Below, in pieces: positions 1-5,842 of a stretch of 7,877 nt of DNA. The notes beneath the pieces were generated by a model that did no database searches, was not told where the DNA came from, and saw only the letters and a program-made list of their open reading frames with translations. Where the stretch lies: the NCBI GenBank assembly GCA_900321945.1, contig ONXY01000056.1, positions 1-7,877 on the forward strand. Direction: 5' to 3'. The position numbers and the translations under genes were made by a program. Source of the stretch: an uncultured Eubacteriales bacterium (GTDB lineage: Bacteria > Bacillota_A > Clostridia > Christensenellales > Aristaeellaceae). Positions within the stretch are counted from its first letter, which is position 1, and each line of letters starts with the position of its first letter.

Positions 1-1
1 G

Positions 2-550
2 CTGATCTTCAAGTACAGCGATCCCGACATGCTGCTGAACGGCACCCAGGACAGCCAGCTGGCCGCTTTCGCCAACGGCAAGGCCGCTTTCTATCATCAG
101 GGCAACTGGATGGATCCCAGCCTGGTCGCTCTGAACCCCGACTTCGAAATCGCCTACGCGCCCCATGCTTTCCTGCATGAGGACACCGACGGCATCCTGG
201 TCAATCCTCCGTCCTGGTACGTCGTCAACGAAAACGGCAACAAGGACGAAGCCATCGCCTATCTGAACTACCTGGCCACCAGCGAGGACGGCGCGGACTA
301 TATGGTGAACAAGGCCGCCATGGTTCCCGCCTTCACCAACGTGACCCTGGCTCCCGCCACGCCTCTGAGCAAGAGCGTCATGGAGTGGAACGCGGCCGGC
401 AAGACCTACGACTGGCAGCAGTACAAGCTTCCGGACGGCTTCGGCATGGGCACCCTGGGCCCGATCTACGAGCTGTTCGCCAGCGGCGCCATCGACGTGG
501 ACGGCTTCGAGGCCATGATGATCGAAGCGATCGCGGGCATCGCCAAGTAA
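2..550 (+). CDS. Sugar ABC transporter substrate-binding protein, C-terminal part (5' partial)
   Basis: This is the C-terminal 182 residues of an extracellular solute-binding protein (family 1, the MalE-like group of CUT1 systems), which captures sugars outside the membrane and delivers them to the permeases encoded just downstream. The reading frame is open from base 2, so the start, signal peptide and N-lobe lie outside the window. The stretch GKAAFYHQGNW at about residues 26-36 of the visible part is the typical family motif near the hinge and ligand pocket, and an ITS-like segment (NKDEAIAYLNYLATSEDGADYM) of helical C-lobe sequence follows. Such proteins usually have about 420-450 residues, so roughly 60% is missing. 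The aromatic residues (W36, W62, Y63, W138) suit sugar stacking, but the ligand cannot be read directly. An alpha-glucoside or malto/isomalto-oligosaccharide is inferred from the neighbouring GH13 gene. Family assignment is confident and ligand assignment is weak. Confidence 0.9.
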   Translation: MIFKYSDPDMLLNGTQDSQLAAFANGKAAFYHQGNWMDPSLVALNPDFEIAYAPHAFLHEDTDGILVNPPSWYVVNENGNKDEAIAYLNYLATSEDGADYMVNKAAMVPAFTNVTLAPATPLSKSVMEWNAAGKTYDWQQYKLPDGFGMGTLGPIYELFASGAIDVDGFEAMMIEAIAGIAK

Positions 551-575
551 TTCATTCACGTTCTGAGGCCCTGTC

Positions 576-636
576 GGGGGATGGCGTTCGGAGGTTCCGC
601 TCTGGAGCCATCCCCCAAATTCTGTCTGGGGGGAGG
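576..636 (+). promoter_or_regulatory. Intergenic hairpin and alternative structure over the permease ribosome binding site
   Basis: Bases 576-585 (GGGGGATGGC) and 607-616 (GCCATCCCCC) form a perfect 10-bp stem around a 21-nt loop that contains a small inner stem (589-592 with 596-599). No T-run follows, so it is not a classical terminator. The 3' arm (608-616) can instead pair with 628-636 (GGGGGGAGG), with one A-A mismatch and one G-U pair. That second structure would cover the Shine-Dalgarno GGGAGG of the following permease. The two pairings are mutually exclusive. By analogy with hairpins between binding-protein and permease genes elsewhere (for example malE-malF of enteric bacteria), the likely job is to stabilise the upstream message and reduce permease output. 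The pairing is seen in the sequence; the function is inferred. Confidence 0.6.
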
Positions 637-644
637 AATTCGCT

Positions 645-1544
645 TTGCGAAGCAGGACGAAACGCAAACTGACGGAATTTCTGTTCATTTTTCCGACGCT
701 GTTTGCCTTCCTGATGGTTATCATTATTCCCTTTATTCTGGGTATCTACTACTCCTTCACGGACTGGCAGGGAACCGGCGCGGTTTCCCAGATGGTCGGG
801 CTTGAGAACTACAAGGCGATCTTCAGGGAGCCGGGCTTCCTGCACAGCTTCCTGGTGACCCTGCTGTTCACCGTGCTGAACATCATCACCGTGAACGTGG
901 TGGCGTTCGTCATCTCCCTGCTGGTAACCAGCGAAATCCGCGGGCGGAACGTCTACCGCGCGGGATTCTTCATTCCGAACCTGATCGGCGGTATCGTGCT
1001 GGGCCTGGTGTGGCAGTTCATCTTCAGCAACATCCTGCCTTCCATCGGCCAGAGCCTCGGCTGGAGCGGCATCAGCAAGAGCCTGATCTCCAACAAGGAC
1101 ACGGTCATGCTCACGATGGTCATCGTGAACACCTGGCAGTACGCCGGATACATCATGCTGATCTACGTGGCCTCCATCCAGGGAATTTCCAAGTCCGTGC
1201 TGGAGGCGGCGGAGGTGGACGGCGCGAAATACTGGACGCGGATCACCCGGATCCAGATTCCGCTGATGGCCAACGCCTTTACGATTTCCCTGTTCCTGAC
1301 GCTGACCAATTCCTTCAAAATGTACGACGTGAACGTGGCGCTGACCAACGGCGGCCCCGTGTCGCTGTTCATGGGCAAGCCCGTGCAGGCTTCCGAACTG
1401 CTGGCGCTGAACATTTATCAGACCGCGTTCAAGTATAACAACATGGCTCAGGGACAGGCCAAAGCCGTGATCTTCTTCATCGTTCTGACCATCTTCTCCA
1501 TCATCCAGGTCAGCTGGAACAAGAGCAAGGAGGTGGAGGCTTAA
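645..1544 (+). CDS. Sugar ABC transporter permease, MalF/UgpA type
   Basis: This integral membrane subunit of a CUT1 sugar importer (299 residues) forms half of the transmembrane pore. The chosen start is TTG at 645, because GGGAGG lies 8 bases upstream (631-636) and no in-frame ATG precedes the first membrane helix; the next in-frame ATG, codon 24, falls inside that helix. Six hydrophobic segments fit the family fold, at about residues 10-35, 68-95, 106-128, 155-178, 209-224 and 272-290. The cytoplasmic EAA loop, which docks on the ATPase, begins at E187 (EAAEVDGAKYW, then IQIPLM at 203-208). The N-terminus is short and basic (MRSRTKRKLTEF), as in gram-positive MalF-like proteins that lack the extra N-terminal helices of enteric MalF. 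It lies 94 bases after the binding-protein gene and overlaps the next gene by one base. Specificity is not encoded here and is inferred from context. Confidence 0.93.
   Translation: MRSRTKRKLTEFLFIFPTLFAFLMVIIIPFILGIYYSFTDWQGTGAVSQMVGLENYKAIFREPGFLHSFLVTLLFTVLNIITVNVVAFVISLLVTSEIRGRNVYRAGFFIPNLIGGIVLGLVWQFIFSNILPSIGQSLGWSGISKSLISNKDTVMLTMVIVNTWQYAGYIMLIYVASIQGISKSVLEAAEVDGAKYWTRITRIQIPLMANAFTISLFLTLTNSFKMYDVNVALTNGGPVSLFMGKPVQASELLALNIYQTAFKYNNMAQGQAKAVIFFIVLTIFSIIQVSWNKSKEVEA
1527..1536 (+). promoter_or_regulatory. Near-perfect Shine-Dalgarno inside the end of the first permease gene
   Basis: AAGGAGGTGG lies within the last codons of the upstream permease and matches the 3' end of 16S rRNA over nine bases. 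It sets the start of the second permease at ATG 1544, whose A is the last base of the upstream TAA stop codon (TAATG). This arrangement suggests translational coupling, so the two permease subunits would be made in equal amounts. Confidence 0.85.
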
Positions 1545-2443
1545 TGGCGAAGCAGGCTGCGGCCCCCATCGAACGGATGGCGGGCTCCAAACCCCATAAG
1601 GGGCGGCAGGTGGCCCTGGAGATCGTCACCTTCCTTCTCTTCCTGCTGTTCATGATGCCCTTCATCATCGTGGTCTTCAACAGCATGCGGACCAACCAGG
1701 ACATCATCAACCAGCCGGTCGGCGTTCCCACGGACCTGGGGCAGTTCTGGACCAATATTACGGACATCTGGAACAATCCCACGTTCAACTTCCTGACGGC
1801 TCTGCGGGACAGCGTGATCATCACGGTGCTCTCCCTGGGGATCATTTCGATTTTCTCCTCCATGGCCGCCTGGGTGCTGGTCCGGAACAAGACCAGATGG
1901 TCCAATTTCCTCTTCATGAGCTATGTGGCGGCCATGGTCATTCCCTTCCAGGTCGTCATGTTCCCCCTGCTGACCTGGTTCAGGACAGTGGGCGATTTCA
2001 TCCATATTCCCATGCTTCGGAGCTATCAGGGAATCATCTTCGCCTATCTGGGCTTCGGCGAGGCCATGAGCATCTTCATTTTCCACGGGTTCATCAAGGG
2101 CGTCCCGCTGGAACTGGAAGAGGCCGCGGACATCGACGGATGCTCCCGGGCGGGAACCTTCTTCCGGATCGTGCTGCCTCTGCTTCAGCCGGTGTTCGTG
2201 ACCGTGCTGGTGCTGAACGGCCTGTGGATCTGGAACGACTATCTGCTGCCGCTGCTGGTGCTGGGATCCTCCGGCACGATCCGCACGATCCCGCTGGCGG
2301 TGCAGGGGTTCAACGGCGCGTACGTCAAGCAGTGGCATCTGATCATGTCCTCCACGCTGCTGGCGATGCTGCCCATCATCATTCTCTATCTGTTCGCGCA
2401 GAAATACATCGTACAGGGCATGGTGGACGGTTCCATCAAGTAA
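1544..2443 (+). CDS. Sugar ABC transporter permease, MalG type (carbohydrate ABC permease)
   Basis: This is the second membrane subunit of the CUT1 importer (299 residues), pairing with the product of the preceding gene. Six membrane segments are visible, at about residues 25-46, 88-112, 122-145, 161-183, 209-235 and 266-288. The EAA loop that contacts the ATPase starts at E193 (EEAADIDGCSRAGTFFRIVLPLL, reading E193-A195, G199 and L211-P212). WIWNDYLLPLLVL (228-240) and the C-terminus QKYIVQGMVDGSIK (286-299) are hallmarks of the MalG group. The N-terminal 20 residues are basic and polar and should be cytoplasmic. Translation is probably coupled to the upstream gene through the TAATG overlap. 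No ATP-binding gene follows, as is common for gram-positive CUT1 operons that share one MsmK-like ATPase encoded elsewhere. A hairpin lies 15 bases after the stop. Confidence 0.94.
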   Translation: MAKQAAAPIERMAGSKPHKGRQVALEIVTFLLFLLFMMPFIIVVFNSMRTNQDIINQPVGVPTDLGQFWTNITDIWNNPTFNFLTALRDSVIITVLSLGIISIFSSMAAWVLVRNKTRWSNFLFMSYVAAMVIPFQVVMFPLLTWFRTVGDFIHIPMLRSYQGIIFAYLGFGEAMSIFIFHGFIKGVPLELEEAADIDGCSRAGTFFRIVLPLLQPVFVTVLVLNGLWIWNDYLLPLLVLGSSGTIRTIPLAVQGFNGAYVKQWHLIMSSTLLAMLPIIILYLFAQKYIVQGMVDGSIK

Positions 2444-2458
2444 AAGGTCTTTCTGCAG

Positions 2459-2486
2459 GGGCTGCGGCCGGAGCCGCAGCCCTTTT
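2459..2486 (+). terminator. Terminator-like hairpin between the MalG-type permease and GH13 genes
   Basis: A perfect 10-bp GC-rich stem (2459-2468 with 2473-2482) with the 4-base loop CGGA is followed by TTTT. The T-run is short and ends only 6 bases before the AAAGGAG ribosome binding site (2493-2499) of the next gene. No promoter is evident between the hairpin and that gene, so it probably acts as a leaky terminator that lowers, rather than stops, transcription into the glucosidase gene. It may also stabilise the end of the transporter message. The structure is seen; the partial read-through is inferred. Confidence 0.75.
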
Positions 2487-2504
2487 CAGAAGAAAGGAGC
2501 AGCA

Positions 2505-4172
2505 ATGAGTGAACAGAAGCGCGCCTGGTGGAAGGAAGCGGTCGTGTACCAGATCTATCCCCGTTCCTTCGCCGATTCCAACGGGGACGGGATCGGAGAT
2601 CTGAACGGGATCACAGCCCATCTGGACTATCTGAAGAACCTGGGAGTGGACGCGATCTGGGTATGCCCGATTTACGCGTCGCCCAACCACGACAACGGAT
2701 ACGATATCTCCGACTACCGGACGATCATGAAGGAATTCGGAACCATGGAGGATTTCGACCGGCTGCTGGAGGAAACCCACAGGCGGGGAATGAAACTGAT
2801 CATGGACCTGGTCGTGAACCACTCCTCGAACGAGCACGCCTGGTTCGTGGAAAGCAGGAAGAGCCGGGATAATCCGTACCGGGACTACTATATCTGGAAG
2901 GACGGAAAGGACGGCGGCCCGCCCAACAACTGGGGAAGCTGCTTCTCCGGTTCCGCGTGGGAAAAGGACGAGGCGACCGGGCAGTACTATCTGCATCTGT
3001 TCACAAAGGAACAGCCGGATCTGAACTGGGCCAATCCCGCCGTGCGGAACGGGGTCTTCGACATGATGACCTGGTGGTGCGAGAAGGGCATCGACGGATT
3101 CCGCATGGACGTGATCGGGATGATCGGCAAGGAGAACTTCAACGACGGCCCGGTGGATCCCGGCGCGCTGTACGGCAGCTTCGCGCCGTCCTGCATGCAT
3201 ACGGAGACCACGCACCGGTATCTGCAGGAGATGCGGCAGAGAGTGCTGAGCCGCTACGACCTGCTGACCGTCGGGGAGACCAGCGGAGGAACGGAAAACG
3301 CCCTGCGCTATGCCAGCGAGGACGAAAGCGAGCTGAACATGGTATTCGGCTTCGAGCATAACGACGGACTCAACGACGGGACCGAGCTGGGAAAGTGGAG
3401 CGACCACGGAGCGCCCCTGAAAGACGTAAGGTCGGTGCTGAACCGGCGGCAGACCGAGCTGCAGGGAAAAGCCTGGAACACGGTCTACCTGGGGAACCAC
3501 GACCAGCCCAGGCAGGTCAGCCGCTACGGAAGCGACAGCGAGCTGTTCCGCGTCCGGTCCGCCAAGATGCTGGCCACCCTGATCCATACCCTGCGCGGGA
3601 CGCCGTACGTCTATCAGGGCGAGGAGCTGGGCATGACGAACATCTATTTCACCCGGGTGGAGCAGTATCAGGACGTGGAGGTCCACAACGCCTGGAAGCA
3701 GTGGGTGGAAAGCGGCAGGGTGGACGCGCAGGACATGCTGCGCTATTTCGCCCGCATCGCCCGGGACCACGCCCGGACGCCCATGCAGTGGAACACGGAA
3801 AAGAACGCCGGGTTCACCACCGGGGAACCCTGGCTGCCCGTGAACCGGAACTATCTGCTGATCAACGCGGAGGATCAGGTGAACGATCCGGATTCCGTAT
3901 ACAACTATTATAAAAAACTGATCGCGCTGCGGCATCAGCACGACATCCTGGTCTACGGCTGGTTCGAGCCCCTGATGGAGGACAGCGATCAGGTGTACGC
4001 GTACCGCCGGGTTCTGGACGGGAAGACGCTGACGGTTGCGCTGAACTGGACGGACAGAAAGGTTCCGTGCACCCTGATGGACGGCCTGGAAGGTGAGGAG
4101 CTGATTTCCAACTATCCCACCCACCAGAAGGGCGTTCTGCAGCCCTATGAGGCGCGGGTTATCCTGACGTAA
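2505..4172 (+). CDS. GH13 alpha-glucosidase, probably oligo-1,6-glucosidase (GH13_31)
   Basis: This cytoplasmic enzyme (555 residues, the usual length) should remove glucose from the non-reducing end of short alpha-glucans brought in by the adjacent transporter. The (beta/alpha)8 barrel starts near residue 12 with AVVYQIYPRSF, and DSNGDGIGDLNG (24-35) is the calcium-binding loop. DLVVNHSS (101-108) is conserved region I. The nucleophile is D202 in GFRMDVI, the acid/base is E258 in TVGETS, and the transition-state stabiliser is D333 in NHDQPR. QPDLNW (170-175) is the region V motif of the oligo-1,6-glucosidase group. Val203, directly after the nucleophile, is the residue associated with alpha-1,6 specificity, whereas maltases usually carry Ala or Thr there. 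Start: ATG 2505 with AAAGGAG 5 bases upstream. No signal peptide is present. Trehalose-6-phosphate hydrolase or dextran glucosidase are close alternatives; MalL-type activity is the best guess. Confidence 0.92.
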   Translation: MSEQKRAWWKEAVVYQIYPRSFADSNGDGIGDLNGITAHLDYLKNLGVDAIWVCPIYASPNHDNGYDISDYRTIMKEFGTMEDFDRLLEETHRRGMKLIMDLVVNHSSNEHAWFVESRKSRDNPYRDYYIWKDGKDGGPPNNWGSCFSGSAWEKDEATGQYYLHLFTKEQPDLNWANPAVRNGVFDMMTWWCEKGIDGFRMDVIGMIGKENFNDGPVDPGALYGSFAPSCMHTETTHRYLQEMRQRVLSRYDLLTVGETSGGTENALRYASEDESELNMVFGFEHNDGLNDGTELGKWSDHGAPLKDVRSVLNRRQTELQGKAWNTVYLGNHDQPRQVSRYGSDSELFRVRSAKMLATLIHTLRGTPYVYQGEELGMTNIYFTRVEQYQDVEVHNAWKQWVESGRVDAQDMLRYFARIARDHARTPMQWNTEKNAGFTTGEPWLPVNRNYLLINAEDQVNDPDSVYNYYKKLIALRHQHDILVYGWFEPLMEDSDQVYAYRRVLDGKTLTVALNWTDRKVPCTLMDGLEGEELISNYPTHQKGVLQPYEARVILT

Positions 4173-4198
4173 GCCGGCCGGAACGGCGCGGCCGTACC

Positions 4199-4245
4199 GA
4201 AGCCCCTTTCTTCCCGGACGGGAAGGGAGGGGCTTCTCCTGTTTT
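4199..4245 (+). terminator. Strong intrinsic terminator after the GH13 gene
   Basis: A 17-bp stem (4199-4215 with 4220-4236) contains two G-U pairs and is closed by the tetraloop GGAC. TCCTGTTTT follows, which is a slightly interrupted T-run. It begins 27 bases after the glucosidase stop codon and separates the sugar locus from the queT promoter. The reverse strand lacks a comparable T-run, so it probably works only in the forward direction. Confidence 0.85.
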
Positions 4246-4294
4246 CCGCGGACGGCCCGGGACGCGGACGGTTCGGGAAATCCTGTTTTTCCGG

Positions 4295-4323
4295 TTGCGC
4301 GGCGGGGGAAAAACGGGTATACT
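4295..4323 (+). promoter_or_regulatory. Probable sigma-A promoter for queT
   Basis: TTGCGC (4295-4300) and TATACT (4318-4323) are separated by exactly 17 bases. The -10 matches consensus at 5 of 6 positions, while the -35 matches at only 3 of 6. Transcription would start near 4329-4330, at the edge of the riboswitch leader and downstream of the terminator of the preceding operon. Placement between a terminator and a riboswitch supports the call. Confidence 0.65.
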
Positions 4324-4344
4324 GGGCAGGCGCGCCGGCCGCGC

Positions 4345-4387
4345 GGTGAGTTCGAGACCTTCCTCACCTAAAACAAAACTAAAGGAG
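4345..4387 (+). promoter_or_regulatory. preQ1-I-type riboswitch in the queT leader
   Basis: GGTGAG (4345-4350) pairs with CTCACC (4363-4368) as stem P1. The 12-base loop between them (4351-4362) begins TTCGAG and ends in C, matching the UUCnAG...C pattern and loop length of class I preQ1 aptamers such as that of Bacillus subtilis. An A-rich tail (4369-4382) ending in ACTAA runs directly into AGGAG (4383-4387), as in the family. Loop AG can pair with CT of the tail to form the pseudoknot P2; the third P2 pair would be a G-A mismatch, which is a weak point. Because the tail abuts the Shine-Dalgarno, control is probably at translation: bound preQ1 would hide the site and shut off queT. A small GC hairpin (4330-4334 with 4340-4344) sits just upstream. 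The gene downstream strongly supports the call. Confidence 0.82.
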
Positions 4388-4394
4388 AGAGAAA

Positions 4395-4925
4395 ATGAAA
4401 AGGGATCAGACCAGAACCATCGCCCTGGGGGGCATGACCGCCGCGCTGTATGTAGCGCTGACTTTCGCAGCGAACGCCTTCGGGCTCGCTTCCGGAGCGA
4501 TTCAGGTCCGGCTGAGCGAATGCCTGACCATTCTGCCCTGCCTGACTGCCTCAGCCATTCCGGGGCTGACCGTCGGGTGCGTGCTCGCCAACCTGCTGAC
4601 GGGCTGCGCCGCGTGGGACGTCGTATTCGGCAGCCTGGCCACGCTGCTGGGCGCCCTGGGGACCAGAGCGCTGAAAAGCAGGCCGGCCCTGGCGTGGATT
4701 CCGCCGGTCGTCAGCAACATGCTGATCGTGCCGCTGGTGCTGATCCACGTATACCAGGTTCCGGACGTATCCGTGACGATTCCCTTCACCGAAACGACCC
4801 TCAGCGGAACCGGCTACGTTCCGCTGATGATCACGGTGGGGATCGGGGAAATCATCAGCTGCGGCATCCTCGGGATGCTGGTGTATCACGCCGCGAAAAG
4901 GAATCCGAAGCTGCTGGCCGACTGA
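4395..4925 (+). CDS. queT: QueT family queuosine-precursor ECF transporter substrate-binding subunit
   Basis: This small membrane protein (176 residues) is the S component of an energy-coupling-factor transporter that takes up a queuosine precursor such as preQ1 for tRNA modification. The diagnostic family stretch is GAIQVRLSECLTILP (34-48), followed by IPGLTVGCVLANLLTG (55-70) and DVVFGSLATLLGALGTRAL (75-93). The later conserved parts are PPVVSNMLIVPL (103-114) and VGIGEIISCGILGMLV (148-163). About five to six hydrophobic segments cover most of the chain. The basic N-terminus precedes ALGGMTAALYVALTFAA, which resembles the AxxxA helix that S components use to dock on EcfT. No EcfA or EcfT gene is nearby, as expected for group II ECF systems with a shared energy module. 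ATG 4395 lies 7 bases after AGGAG, which forms part of the preQ1-type leader. Confidence 0.92.
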   Translation: MKRDQTRTIALGGMTAALYVALTFAANAFGLASGAIQVRLSECLTILPCLTASAIPGLTVGCVLANLLTGCAAWDVVFGSLATLLGALGTRALKSRPALAWIPPVVSNMLIVPLVLIHVYQVPDVSVTIPFTETTLSGTGYVPLMITVGIGEIISCGILGMLVYHAAKRNPKLLAD

Positions 4926-5027
4926 GCGGCTCCGGCCCGGAAACCCGGAGAAAGAGAAGAACGCGGAACAATACGGGAAGGACGCTGCCGGAGCCCCGGC
5001 TCCGGAACGCCGAAAGGGGAGCGTAAA
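4926..5027 (+). other. Gap with inverted-repeat GC hairpins between queT and the Nif3 gene
   Basis: This 102-base gap holds four related GC-rich words. GGCTCCGG occurs at 4928-4935 and 4998-5005, CCGGAGCC at 4988-4995, and CCGGAG at 4945-4950. Two local hairpins are possible: 4930-4935 with 4945-4950 (9-base loop), and 4988-4994 with 4999-5005 (4-base loop). The first and third words can also pair over a long distance. No T-run follows any stem, so a terminator is unlikely, and no convincing promoter is seen. AAGGGGAG (5014-5021) is the ribosome binding site for the next gene. Confidence 0.5.
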
Positions 5028-5810
5028 ATGACTGTCAGGGAGATTTACAGCCTGCTGAACGCCGTGGCGCCGTTTGACGCCCAGGAACCCTGGGATAATT
5101 CCGGCCTGCTGGTGGGGGACGGGGACGCGGAGGCGACGGGCGTTCTTTTCGCGCTGGACGTCACGATGGACGTGATCGACGAAGCGGTTGAAAAGGGAGC
5201 CAGCCTGATCGTGACCCATCACCCGCTGATGTTCGACGCGGTGCGCCGGATCACGACGGACACCTTCGAGGGAAGGCTTATCACGCGGCTGATCCGGGAA
5301 GGAATCGGGCTGATCGCCTGCCATACCTGCCTGGACAGGGCGCCGGGCGGCATCAACGACGCGCTGGCGGAGTGCTGCGCGCTGCTGGACGTGGAGGGCG
5401 AAGGGTTCGTCCGGACAGGCCGGCTGCCGGAGCCTATGAAAGCGGGCGAACTGAAGGAATACCTGGCAGCCGCGCTGGATACGGACGTCCGCCTGATGGG
5501 CGACCCGGCCCGGAAGGTTGAAAAAATCGGCCTGTGCAGCGGCGCCGGATCGGGCGAGTGGGAGAAGGCCGCGGCCATGGGGGCCGAAGCGTTTCTCAGC
5601 GGAGAGATCAGGCACCACCACGCCCTGGCCATGGCGGAGGCCGGCGTTCCCTGCTTTGAATGCGGGCATTTCGCCACGGAGCAGCCGGGGATATTCGCGC
5701 TGGCGGACGCTTTACAAAGCGCGCTGAATCAGGTACAATACAAATTGGGCATTTATCATTCGGAGGCGGGCGCATACAGCGGCCGCCGCCGGCCGCGGCA
5801 GGCGGAATAA
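5028..5810 (+). CDS. Nif3-like dinuclear metal center protein (DUF34)
   Basis: This 260-residue protein belongs to the widespread Nif3/DUF34 family, which forms toroidal hexamers with two metal ions per subunit. Its biochemical role is unsettled, and database names such as GTP cyclohydrolase I type 2 rest on limited evidence. Metal ligands appear at the expected places: H64 and H65 in VTHHPL, D103 in CHTCLDRAPGG, and H214 and E218 in GHFATE. EPWDNSGLLVG (20-30) is the family N-terminal signature, and SGAGSGEWEKAAAMGAEAFL (171-190) is the second-domain glycine-rich segment. It is the short form without the CutA/PII-like central insertion of Bacillus YqfO (about 370 residues). ATG 5028 has AAGGGGAG 6 bases upstream. 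The usual Bacillota partner trmK is not upstream; queT is. The last ten residues (SGRRRPRQAE) look like an unconserved tail. Confidence 0.93.
   Translation: MTVREIYSLLNAVAPFDAQEPWDNSGLLVGDGDAEATGVLFALDVTMDVIDEAVEKGASLIVTHHPLMFDAVRRITTDTFEGRLITRLIREGIGLIACHTCLDRAPGGINDALAECCALLDVEGEGFVRTGRLPEPMKAGELKEYLAAALDTDVRLMGDPARKVEKIGLCSGAGSGEWEKAAAMGAEAFLSGEIRHHHALAMAEAGVPCFECGHFATEQPGIFALADALQSALNQVQYKLGIYHSEAGAYSGRRRPRQAE
5711..5739 (+). promoter_or_regulatory. Probable sigma-A promoter inside the Nif3 gene
   Basis: TTTACA (5711-5716) and TACAAT (5734-5739) each match consensus at 5 of 6 positions and are exactly 17 bases apart. They lie in a locally AT-rich patch near the 3' end of the otherwise GC-rich Nif3 coding region. 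Transcription would begin near 5746, about 97 bases before the start of the zinc-ribbon gene. By consensus match it is the best promoter seen in the window. Function is inferred from sequence and position. Confidence 0.6.
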
Positions 5811-5820
5811 GCCCCTTCGT

Positions 5821-5837
5821 TCCTGCCAGACAGGAGG
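5821..5837 (+). promoter_or_regulatory. Ribosome binding site that fixes the zinc-ribbon gene start
   Basis: CAGGAGG (5831-5837) lies 5 bases before ATG 5843 and settles that start, even though the reading frame stays open upstream to about 5660 within the Nif3 gene. TCCTG (5821-5825) can pair with CAGGA (5831-5835) over a 5-base loop and partly hide the site. The hairpin is small and its effect is uncertain. Confidence 0.7.
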
Positions 5838-5842
5838 TACCG

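Noticed and set aside
3906..3911. TATTAT as a possible -10 element inside the GH13 gene
   Set aside because: There is no -35-like hexamer 17 bases upstream; the AT-rich bases encode the conserved YNYYKKL segment.
4175..4194. CGGCCG palindromes (4175-4180 and 4189-4194) as a separate regulatory hairpin
   Set aside because: The pairing is short and the words are self-complementary in a GC-rich spacer; the strong terminator just downstream explains the region.
2436..4367. A 643-codon open frame on the minus strand covering the whole GH13 gene
   Set aside because: It is antisense to a gene with complete catalytic motifs. The predicted protein is rich in Val, His, Arg and Pro without recognisable domains, as expected from the complement of GC-biased codons.
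4295..5026. A 243-codon plus-strand frame overlapping queT
   Set aside because: It begins in the -35 region of the queT promoter, runs through the riboswitch, and lies out of frame with the well-supported QueT sequence; its product is Arg-rich without domains.
4551..5669. A 372-codon minus-strand frame opposite queT and the Nif3 gene
   Set aside because: It spans two real genes and their gap, has a low-complexity Arg/Gln/Pro-rich product, and no ribosome binding site was noted.
5660..5842. N-terminal extension of the zinc-ribbon protein
   Set aside because: It overlaps Nif3 coding sequence in another frame, lacks a ribosome binding site, and ATG 5843 has a strong CAGGAGG at the right spacing and gives the normal family N-terminus.
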